Shown here piece after piece: positions 15,201-20,580 of a stretch of DNA of 20,580 bases. The number at the start of each line of letters is the position of its first letter. The stretch's first letter is position 1. Source of the stretch: a virus; the IMG/VR virus record IMGVR_UViG_3300025141_000983, positions 1-20,580 of that record. One strand, written 5' to 3'. The notes under the pieces were generated by a model. That model had not been told where the DNA came from, did not search any database, and saw only the letters and a list, made by a program, of their open reading frames with translations. A program made the position numbers and the translations under genes.

Positions 15201-15277
15201 ACCGTGCTTTGGCGAAGAAGCTCCAGCAGCAGCAACGCGAACTAAAACAGATCCGCAATAAAGGATGGTTTAACTAA
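12221..15277 (+). CDS. Large repetitive virion protein with C-terminal S74 self-cleaving chaperone domain
   Basis: A 1018-residue protein coupled to the nozzle gene by TAATG and opening the likely ejection-protein block. In order: a basic N-terminus; four GG(N/D)AFQDFL motifs (near residues 30, 73, 114 and 234); a Pro/Ala-rich linker (~255-345); a long Gln-rich helical part with repeat array (~546-707); a Gly/Gln-rich linker; a Gly-rich and then basic amphipathic segment (~848-920); and a C-terminal ~98 residues starting SDEDLKEGITPI with HIGPMAQDFAAFG and NFAANRALAKKLQ. The last part matches Peptidase_S74 intramolecular chaperones. Ser 921 and Lys 926 are spaced five apart, as are the Ser and Lys of the endosialidase dyad, predicting cleavage after residue 920. 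It is more likely an internal or ejection protein than a fibre because of its position and helical composition. A tail fibre is the alternative. Confidence 0.8.
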   Translation: MAKRKTYAERVRENRERSARKRAETIAKKGGNAFQDFLEQQEQFRSGLSTPETREPTAGQKAKTRFAEIQASGGDAFQDFLRQAQQREEQRKKAIPRTAEQRVQERFAEVQAGGGDAFQDFLQNKDQTRVGLAPPIAASQEMQQRTGPVTPDMQAQLDAAQQQQQQQLAQSQQLDPRMAAAAATAQTGPGGIQERQGDATGQPMPTAEMVVPPPSAPDQAQAAKDRFASVQASGGDAFQDFLKQAEAVQAGGTVAAPAPTPTPTPAPTPTPAPAPPPTAAPPPPAQKDAPPVVAPPPPPPPTPAPAPAAPAPAPAPAPAPAPAPAPAAPAPAPAPAPAPVAEVVQPQVAQPLPVPQVDPLAQQLQMQQEGTRQFLNQFGQGQRNRLAVQAAGAFNEARRNQPIQTRLQETLMQRLGQQGQPDAMTQAELTRFGQQRDEAQEQLKAQLQQLGLLTEGGDTAEQLAKFTGQSLLGEQQIMAQGQQRGERAFQDALGLLQQRQSGRMSEAQMRQMEQQAGLAEGQLGLQAFGQAQQGALGQQKLGLQERGQMLQEELGRGRLGLETELGRGRLGLQERGQMLQEELGRGRLGLQREQFGEGQRQFDVGQRFREEMGRGQLGLQREQFGEGRRQFDVGQGFREEMGRGQLGLQREKLGEGQRQFDATQGLRERQFGEGQRQFDASQGLRERQFGEGQRQFDVGQQSRERQLDIQQNIQEGNLDLAKNKLAEDTRRWDINLDRADTKAKTARRDKQYGNMFKVGESLGFFDNVKKDGLLNTLGGIPGLGFLRGGSGGQQGQQQGGGQQQGNISQAQMDQFQTLVNLGNDPAAVAQQMGLSGIPGGGGGGGGGRFGALSSLARNPAVMNAAETAINFIPGGGTILGGIKMARNLQKLPGLKHLSKFKGKAAKKLGGWAKKGLGKLFSDEDLKEGITPINDDQLLSTLTQTPVSSWNYKGDNKKHIGPMAQDFAAFGTDTNEGGTRTIDVVDAFGVNFAANRALAKKLQQQQRELKQIRNKGWFN
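12308..12946 (+). repeat. Four copies of a GGDAFQDFL motif in protein
   Basis: Copies end at nt 12334, 12463, 12586 and 12946. The last three share a 17-residue unit R-F-A-x-[IV]-Q-A-x-G-G-D-A-F-Q-D-F-L; the first has only the second half (GGNAFQDFL). Separating sequence differs in length and content, so the motif itself is what is conserved. Confidence 0.85.
12985..13245 (+). repeat. Pro/Ala/Thr-rich low-complexity stretch
   Basis: In-frame GCN-CCN codon runs encode alternating Pro-Ala with some Thr and a block of consecutive Pro. The DNA is C-rich on the + strand and strongly purine-rich on the other, with nested short repeats. The protein part should be an extended, stiff linker between the N-terminal motif region and the helical repeat region. 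Confidence 0.85.
13856..14310 (+). repeat. Helical repeat array with 87-nt then 54-nt period
   Basis: A 38-nt sequence at 13856-13893 recurs exactly at 13943-13980 (87 nt apart). The GEG[QR]RQFD element then begins at 14006, 14093, 14180, 14234 and 14288, spaced 87, 87, 54 and 54 nt. The GGAGAAGGCCAGAGACAGTT element at 14234 and 14288 is identical. In protein terms these are 29- and 18-residue units rich in Gln, Arg, Glu and Gly. Confidence 0.85.
14981..15274 (+). other. S74 intramolecular chaperone domain (part of the 12221-15277 gene)
   Basis: Residues 921-1018. It opens with the Ser-Asp-x-x-Leu-Lys signature, has a KHIGPMAQDF strand at the position of the usual GxxAQE element, and ends in a long helix. 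In endosialidases this domain trimerises the upstream chain, then cuts itself off at the Ser. Cleavage here is predicted, not shown. Confidence 0.75.
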
Positions 15278-16656
15278 TGGGAATCCTTGATCATTTAGGT
15301 TCGCTAACAATGGCTGCTGGTGAGGAGTTGCCGGGAATCACGCAACGCGCCACAGCCAAAGCTGTTCAAAAAGTCAACGCCGCTATTGGCGCAGATTTTG
15401 AGCAAGCGCGAGTTGCCGGTGATGTTGACCTAATGACGAAGGTGATGAACGATGCAAAAGCTGGTGCCTACAATATCGGAAACGAACCACCGTCACCAGA
15501 AGTATTCAATGTTATGTCGGAAGGCATTACTGGATACAAGAATGATGATTACACAAAGACGGTGGAGCGGCTAAAGGCTGCGATTGCTGCTGAGCCGTAT
15601 AATGTAGACCTTCAGATGCAACTGGCGAAATATACCGCTGAGGCATCGGGTCAGACATTAACCGATCAAGATTTAGCTGTCATGAAAGAAAATGTGACGG
15701 CGCGAACTGAAAACCTGAAAAGAGTAGAGGCAGCTGGCGTAGCGAAAGATGAAGCTGCCGCCGAAAAAGCAGAAATAGAAGTAGAAACAATGCAAGGCAA
15801 ACAAGAGGCGCTAAATCAATTTAATACTGCGTATGAAAGTGGCAACACGGAGAAAGCGGCAATATTAGCGGAGCGAATGGGCGATACAGAGTTGGCAAAA
15901 ATGATTCGCGGTGAAGGCGAATTTAATAAAGAGGTTTTTGATTCTGAGGAGAAATTCAGAACGAAATTTGAAAAGCAAACAGAAAACTTCACCAAAATTC
16001 AAAATGCATACTCTACGCTTTTACTAATCAATGAAAAGCCTACTGCCGCCAGTGACTTAGCGACAATCTTTGCGTTTATGAAAATGCTCGACCCCACTTC
16101 TGTGGTCCGCGAAGGCGAATTTGCCAACGCGCAAAACTCTGGCAGTGCTCAACAACAGTTGTGGAACAGTTACAACCAGATATTAAAAGGCTATCGCTTA
16201 GGCGACGTAGTAAAAGACGAAGACGGGAACGTGATCGATTTAGGAGAAGTGCGAACGAACTTCCTCAACACGGCTCGTTCGATTTACATGGCAGCGCGAG
16301 AAAGCAGAGACAGAACGGCCAGAAATATGCGAAACTTGGCAGCTTCTTATAAACAACTTAACCCCGACCGCGTGGTATATGACACAGAAACCGACCGCGT
16401 ATTTGCTGAACTGCCACAGGATAGATTGAGTGAAGCAGGTAGAAAAAGAGCAAAAGAGATTCAAGAAAGAGGTCACAAACTCGGCGCTTGGTCAGAGCTT
16501 ATGAAAACCACAGAAGGCATTGGGGTTCCGTTTGGGCAAGAGGATCAGTATCAGCCACCAAAAGACAGCAACGGCCAAGGCGGCGCAGATGGAAATGATA
16601 CAGGCGATGGCGGTGGCGGTCTGAAATGGAACTCGGAAACCGGGCGTTACGAATAA
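15277..16656 (+). CDS. Ejection / internal virion protein
   Basis: A 459-residue mostly helical protein, starting at a TAATG overlap with the previous gene. Its best landmark is residues ~230-285, a charged helix (EEKFRTKFEKQTENFTKIQN) followed by MLDPTSVVREGEFANAQNSG, a segment that recurs in DNA-ejection and internal virion proteins of many podophages. The first 130 residues contain alternating helices with some TPR-like spacing (AAIAAEPYNVDLQMQLAKY), which I would not call a domain with confidence. The C-terminus ends in a Gly/Asp-rich flexible tail and a short GLKWNSETGRYE strand. No signal peptide, membrane span or enzyme motif is seen. It would be packed inside the virion and released into the periplasm. 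Base composition is somewhat AT-richer than the fibre gene. Confidence 0.78.
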   Translation: MGILDHLGSLTMAAGEELPGITQRATAKAVQKVNAAIGADFEQARVAGDVDLMTKVMNDAKAGAYNIGNEPPSPEVFNVMSEGITGYKNDDYTKTVERLKAAIAAEPYNVDLQMQLAKYTAEASGQTLTDQDLAVMKENVTARTENLKRVEAAGVAKDEAAAEKAEIEVETMQGKQEALNQFNTAYESGNTEKAAILAERMGDTELAKMIRGEGEFNKEVFDSEEKFRTKFEKQTENFTKIQNAYSTLLLINEKPTAASDLATIFAFMKMLDPTSVVREGEFANAQNSGSAQQQLWNSYNQILKGYRLGDVVKDEDGNVIDLGEVRTNFLNTARSIYMAARESRDRTARNMRNLAASYKQLNPDRVVYDTETDRVFAELPQDRLSEAGRKRAKEIQERGHKLGAWSELMKTTEGIGVPFGQEDQYQPPKDSNGQGGADGNDTGDGGGGLKWNSETGRYE

Positions 16657-18788
16657 TGGACATAACACTTTTACGGCAAATGGGGCTGTCAGCCGATCAA
16701 CTGAACAAGGCTGGAATCACGCCCGATATGAATCGGGATGAGGTTGTTCGTCGCTTGAACGCTGCCAATGTAGGACCTCCTTCTGCGCCCAGCAAACCTA
16801 AGGAAGATTCTGTACAAATGCCGACAGCAGTCGAAGACTCTGTACAAAAGCCGACAGCAGTCGAAGACGAGCCAGCAGGTGATGGAATCCTATCGCAGCT
16901 TGCTGGTATAAGCGGCAGAACGAGAATGTCACCGACTCCGTTTGGCATGATCCCACTTCCCGAATCTGTTGCAGGGGAATATGGCATACGCGTCCCTAAA
17001 TACGGTGAACTTTCAGAAGGCTTTAAAAAGCTCCCTGCTCAAGCGTTAGAGGCTACCACTGGTGCCTTGCGTTCTGCGTATGGCTTTTTTCAAAAACCAG
17101 AAGAACGTGAGCAAATGGTAAAAGAGGGATTTCAGACTTTTGAAACGTTAGGCAAGGGAGCGTCAGACATTATAACCGGGGGCAAAGTATCACCTGTCGG
17201 CTTCGATACTTATCGAGTCAGACCGCCGACATCAACAGAAGGATCAGAATCGAAAGAAGCTGAATTTGTAAGGTCTATTCCCAAAGCTATTCTTGGACAA
17301 GTTCAAAAAACTGTTCTGGACCCCGGCGGGCAATTTGCGAAAGACCCGTTAGGGACATTGGGAATTGCTCGTCTTGCATTAGGTGCAGCTGACCCTGTCG
17401 GCATAGGTTTTAGAGTTGGGGGGCAGTTGTTTAAAAAACTTGGAACAAAATTTACTGAAGGATTGCCAGCACGATTAGGCAATCAGTCAGGAACAGGAGA
17501 AGAATCCCTGAGAATAGCGCAACAAATAGGACGCGAAGAAGGTTTCGCGCCGGGAGCGCCGGGATTCACTAGAATCGCTGGTGAGGATCAGCCGCGAACA
17601 AAAATATTCCAAGAATCGCAAAGCAAAATACCGATGACCGAAACCATGCAACGCTTCGCTGACGCCGGCGCGGAGGTGCGTAAATTTAAAAGCGATAGAT
17701 TCGATGCGGACGTAAAGCGCGTGCTTAATGACAATCCCGGTCGAGAAATGGATTTAGATAAAGTGCGCGAAGACATGCAAGAGGTTTTGAGACAGAATAA
17801 ACTGACTACAACCAGAGATAAGAATGGACAGTTAGTACTTCAGGCTCAGCCGGATTCAAAATACACAGGAGCAGAGGACCAATTAGCCCCTGTTTTGAAA
17901 ATTCTACAAAATGCTGACCAATGGCAAAACAATAGCATTGAAGGCTTGTGGGAGTTGCGGAAAAACGTTGATGTTCTAAGAAGGACGAACGAAAACTTTT
18001 CCATGAGCAAAGATGTCAATGATATTGCAGAAGCGGTCAGGGGTTCAATCAACAACCAGCTTCACGCAATAGGGGACTTTAGAAAACTCGACAATGATTA
18101 TAGTGCCGCGATGAATTTTGTGGGGCAGATGGAGAAATCGCTTGGAATCAAACGGGCGAAAGGGTCTGATGCTGCCGGGGCGCGGATTGATGAAGTGGAG
18201 TTGCCTGCTATTGAGCCAGCGCAGTATACCAAACTTGGAAACATATTAAATGACAGAACAAGTAAAAATAATCAATTGGGTCAGTCCATTATTGATGAAA
18301 TGGACAAGATACTTGAAAAACAAACCGGAATAAAAGGTTCTTTAAAAGCAGAGTTGGCGGGTCAGCGTCTTTCTACAGAAGCGCCACTGGGAATAGCGGG
18401 AAAAACACGTAGCCAGAAGGGTCCATTGACTGCTGGTGCTACCGCAGCCCTGACTACACAGATAGCCACCCAGAACCCTCTTAAGGCGGGTGCCGTGGGT
18501 CTGGGTGTATACGTCACAGCAATGCTGCGGCAACTGGTTATCGAAAACCCCAAAACGTTGGGGAATTTATTTAGAGGATTAGGCGCGACAGAGCGCAAAA
18601 TCAAACAAATCACAGATTTTTCACAATCTGTTCTTCAAAGCGCACCGGCTAAGGTAGCAAAGGGCGGTGTGGCTTTTGGTGTATTGATGGATGCAGCGAT
18701 TGATGAAGCAGATGACGATATATTAACAACGGTTGGAAGCATAAGGCGAAACAAGCCACTGGTAAGAGAATATTATCCGGGCCAATAA
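16656..18788 (+). CDS. Ejection / internal virion protein, membrane-active type
   Basis: A 710-residue protein. An in-frame ATG exists at 16626, but ATG 16656 is preferred since it overlaps the preceding stop (TAATG), the same junction used at 12221 and 15277. Residues ~1-40 form a small UBA-like or SAP-like helical opening (LRQMGLSADQLNKAGI), followed by a Pro/Ser-rich linker with a 10-residue tandem duplication. A central part has ALEATTGALRSAYGFF, and two Gly/Ala-rich hydrophobic stretches, near residues 230-255 and 588-630 (AGAVGLGVYVTAMLRQLV), could enter a membrane. The acidic C-terminus ends shortly after DEADDD. I see no lysozyme or transglycosylase catalytic motif. Role is inferred: third member of the ejection set, helping DNA cross the inner membrane. 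Confidence 0.72.
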   Translation: MDITLLRQMGLSADQLNKAGITPDMNRDEVVRRLNAANVGPPSAPSKPKEDSVQMPTAVEDSVQKPTAVEDEPAGDGILSQLAGISGRTRMSPTPFGMIPLPESVAGEYGIRVPKYGELSEGFKKLPAQALEATTGALRSAYGFFQKPEEREQMVKEGFQTFETLGKGASDIITGGKVSPVGFDTYRVRPPTSTEGSESKEAEFVRSIPKAILGQVQKTVLDPGGQFAKDPLGTLGIARLALGAADPVGIGFRVGGQLFKKLGTKFTEGLPARLGNQSGTGEESLRIAQQIGREEGFAPGAPGFTRIAGEDQPRTKIFQESQSKIPMTETMQRFADAGAEVRKFKSDRFDADVKRVLNDNPGREMDLDKVREDMQEVLRQNKLTTTRDKNGQLVLQAQPDSKYTGAEDQLAPVLKILQNADQWQNNSIEGLWELRKNVDVLRRTNENFSMSKDVNDIAEAVRGSINNQLHAIGDFRKLDNDYSAAMNFVGQMEKSLGIKRAKGSDAAGARIDEVELPAIEPAQYTKLGNILNDRTSKNNQLGQSIIDEMDKILEKQTGIKGSLKAELAGQRLSTEAPLGIAGKTRSQKGPLTAGATAALTTQIATQNPLKAGAVGLGVYVTAMLRQLVIENPKTLGNLFRGLGATERKIKQITDFSQSVLQSAPAKVAKGGVAFGVLMDAAIDEADDDILTTVGSIRRNKPLVREYYPGQ
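16806..16865 (+). repeat. 30-bp in-frame tandem duplication
   Basis: Two adjacent 30-nt units (16806-16835 and 16836-16865) differ at only two bases by eye and encode DSVQMPTAVE and DSVQKPTAVE. They fall in the linker after the N-terminal helical domain. This looks like a recent slippage duplication. Confidence 0.85.
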
Positions 18789-18792
18789 GGAG
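18787..18792 (+). promoter_or_regulatory. Ribosome binding site fixing the GTG start of the fibre gene
   Basis: AAGGAG overlaps the preceding TAA stop and lies 7 nt ahead of GTG 18800. No ATG occurs in frame until well inside the gene, so this site determines the start. Confidence 0.65.
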
Positions 18793-18799
18793 CGTCAGC

Positions 18800-20580
18800 G
18801 TGGGAACCATATCAAGACAATATAGCTTCGTCGCTGGAGCGATTCCCAGTGCCGCAAACTGGAACGCAGATCCAAATAATTTTATTACGCTCGTCAATGG
18901 GCAACTCGACGAAGCCAATGTAGACTATTCATCGGCAGACGGGATTGCTACGCTACAGAATACGCAGACGCTCTCCGGCGCCAAGACGTTTTCGAGCGCC
19001 AGCGGCACGACTTTTAACTACGGCGTTACAATTAACGAAGGCAGCAACGACAGCGACACGCGCATCGAAACGAACAATATGACACACGCGGTCGTTGTTG
19101 ATGCGGGGTTAGACGCTATCTCGTTTGGCGCAGCAGCGGTGGATGATTCGTTTGTGCAAATTGCTAAAGGCGCGTCCACCAGCACGGCGACACAGAATAC
19201 CTATCACCTGTCAGTCGCTCCCGGCGGGGCAACGACGATCCCGTCAGGCACCACTGCCTATGTCGGCAGCGTGAACATCAACGAGCCAAATATCACGGCA
19301 ACCGGGACCGTCACCAATGCGTTCACCGTTCGCATCGCTGGCGCACCGACAGAGGGCAGCAGCACCAACTATGCACTGTGGGTGGATGCAGGTGCTACGC
19401 AACTCGACGGGGCCTTGAGTGTCGGTGTAGATGGTACCGGCGCAGATGTCACGTTCTACGGTGACACGTCAGGCAAGCAAGCCTTGTGGGACCAAAGCGA
19501 AGACACGCTACAGCTAAACGACAACACCAACCTGACATTCGGCACAGGAGCGGACGCTGACATTTTCTACGATGGCACAGACCTGAACATATCCCCTGCC
19601 GTGGTTGGGTCTGGTGACATCGTCGTGAACGGTGCGTCGATGGAGTTTGCTGACTCTGAGGGCGTGACATTTGGAACAGGCAAGGACGCGACGATTCAGT
19701 TTGACGGCTCCAACACCGTATACAACACAGCTGGCTACCACTCGTTTACGGGCGGGGACCTCCACGTAGGAAATGGTCAAGGCCTTGTCGTCGGACACAC
19801 AGCACAGTTGGCAGTCGATTTCACCCCGGAAACACAGATTCTTGGATCGGCTGTTCAGGACGCTTCGATGCTAATGGCCGATTTCCAAGCGACCACCAAT
19901 AGCCCTGTTCTTGGGATGCTGAAGAGTCGTAACGGCACCATCGGGTCGAACACGATTGTGCAGGACGGCGACCAGATTGGGACGTGGGTTGGCTACGTCG
20001 ATGATGGGACCGACTATGCCAGCAAGGCGGCACAAATTCTGATGTCTGTTGACGGTACGCCGGGAGCGAATGACACGCCGGGGCGCATCACGTTTTTGAC
20101 GACAGCAGACGGTGCCGCATCCCCCACAGAGCGTATGCGTATCGACAACACCGGTGCTATCACGAAACCTACGAATCCCTGCTTTTCGGCGTTCTCTGCC
20201 ACGCAGAGCAACGTCACTGGGGACGGGACCACCTACACCATGACGTATACCACGGAGATTTTTGATCGAGGAGGCGACTTCTCTAGTGCTACGTTTACGG
20301 CACCGGTGACAGGGATTTATCAGCTGACAATGCTCCTGAACATTTCGGGCCTGACATCGTCACACACAGACACCCGCATCACGCTGGTGACGAGCAATCG
20401 GTCGTACAACCTCATGATTGAGGACGCTGTATCCTCTGACGTGGCGGGGTTCGTGCGGACGACATTCACCATTTTAGCCGACATGGATGCCTCCGACACC
20501 GCCACGGTAACGGTCCAGACGAGCAACGGGACTAAGGTTGTAGACATCGACACGGGCAACGGCTTCATGGGCCATCTGGT
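18800..20580 (+). CDS. Fibre-like protein with C1q/TNF-like end, 3' end missing
   Basis: The frame runs from GTG 18800 to the window end without a stop (593 codons visible). Residues ~1-30 (ISRQYSFVAGAIPSAANWN) resemble the attachment end of podophage fibres. A long beta-rich shaft follows, with TLSGAKTFSSASGTTFNYGV, RIETNNMTHAVVV, and paired TFGTGADADIFYDGTDLN (residue 246) and TFGTGKDATIQFDGSN (residue 290) modules 44 residues apart. A domain near 340-450 contains GDQIGTWVGYVDDG and MRIDNTG. From ~459 the sequence FSATQSNVTGDGTTYTMTY, DFSSATFTAPVTGIYQLTM and ILADMDASDTATVTV has the pattern of a C1q/TNF-like jelly-roll head, which commonly trimerises and binds ligands. It likely mediates host contact. 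Hand counts show higher GC than the two genes before it. Confidence 0.82.
   Translation, partial: MGTISRQYSFVAGAIPSAANWNADPNNFITLVNGQLDEANVDYSSADGIATLQNTQTLSGAKTFSSASGTTFNYGVTINEGSNDSDTRIETNNMTHAVVVDAGLDAISFGAAAVDDSFVQIAKGASTSTATQNTYHLSVAPGGATTIPSGTTAYVGSVNINEPNITATGTVTNAFTVRIAGAPTEGSSTNYALWVDAGATQLDGALSVGVDGTGADVTFYGDTSGKQALWDQSEDTLQLNDNTNLTFGTGADADIFYDGTDLNISPAVVGSGDIVVNGASMEFADSEGVTFGTGKDATIQFDGSNTVYNTAGYHSFTGGDLHVGNGQGLVVGHTAQLAVDFTPETQILGSAVQDASMLMADFQATTNSPVLGMLKSRNGTIGSNTIVQDGDQIGTWVGYVDDGTDYASKAAQILMSVDGTPGANDTPGRITFLTTADGAASPTERMRIDNTGAITKPTNPCFSAFSATQSNVTGDGTTYTMTYTTEIFDRGGDFSSATFTAPVTGIYQLTMLLNISGLTSSHTDTRITLVTSNRSYNLMIEDAVSSDVAGFVRTTFTILADMDASDTATVTVQTSNGTKVVDIDTGNGFMGHL

Noticed and set aside
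18649-20568. Several minus-strand open frames opposite the fibre gene
   Set aside because: The + strand frame from 18800 is continuous to the window end with a clear ribosome site and recognisable beta modules; the minus frames are short, broken and without domains.

Overview
The window reads as part of a tailed double-stranded DNA phage genome (Caudoviricetes), or a closely related prophage, with podovirus-type structural genes. Every gene I can support is on the + strand. Gaps between genes are mostly 0-20 nt, many start codons overlap the preceding stop codon, and there are no RNA genes, insertion sequences or CRISPR arrays. The order terminase - portal - scaffold - major capsid - adaptor - nozzle - three internal/ejection-type proteins - fibre is the canonical virion module of short-tailed phages. 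The adaptor and nozzle resemble the P22/SU10/phiEco32 group rather than siphoviruses: there is no tape measure, tail tube or sheath gene. The host cannot be read from the sequence. The mixture of protein types suggests an uncultured aquatic phage, but that is inference.

Layout. 2-1012: 3' part of a ParB-like/DNA methyltransferase gene cut by the window edge. 1061-3038: small and large terminase with an unusually long out-of-frame overlap. 3040-3363: small PDDEXK (Hjc-like) nuclease. 3365-5407: portal. 5420-6246: an unknown protein and a small zinc-ribbon protein. 6248-8108: scaffold and major capsid. 8163-8915: probable capsid decoration protein, followed by the one convincing rho-independent terminator (8924-8964). 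8976-10680: an unknown protein, a small beta-type protein, the head-tail adaptor and a 57-residue lysine-rich protein. 10683-12221: tail nozzle. 12221-18788: three large genes coupled through TAATG junctions, probably the ejection (internal virion) proteins. 18800-20580: a fibre-like protein whose frame is still open at the window end and which closes with a C1q/TNF-like domain.

How it fits together. The terminase subunits and portal package DNA into a shell assembled by scaffold and capsid protein and stabilised by the decoration protein. The adaptor and nozzle seal the portal. The three coupled proteins are likely carried in the virion and ejected to conduct DNA into the host, and the fibre handles host contact. 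The nuclease probably resolves branched DNA before packaging, and the methyltransferase probably protects phage DNA.

The most unusual element is the 1018-residue protein at 12221-15277. It has four copies of a GGDAFQDFL-type motif, a Pro/Ala-rich linker, a Gln-rich helical repeat array with 29- and 18-residue periods, a glycine-rich amphipathic segment and a C-terminal S74-type self-cleaving chaperone domain. I found no anti-phage or other accessory system in the window. Residue numbering and base counts were made by hand.
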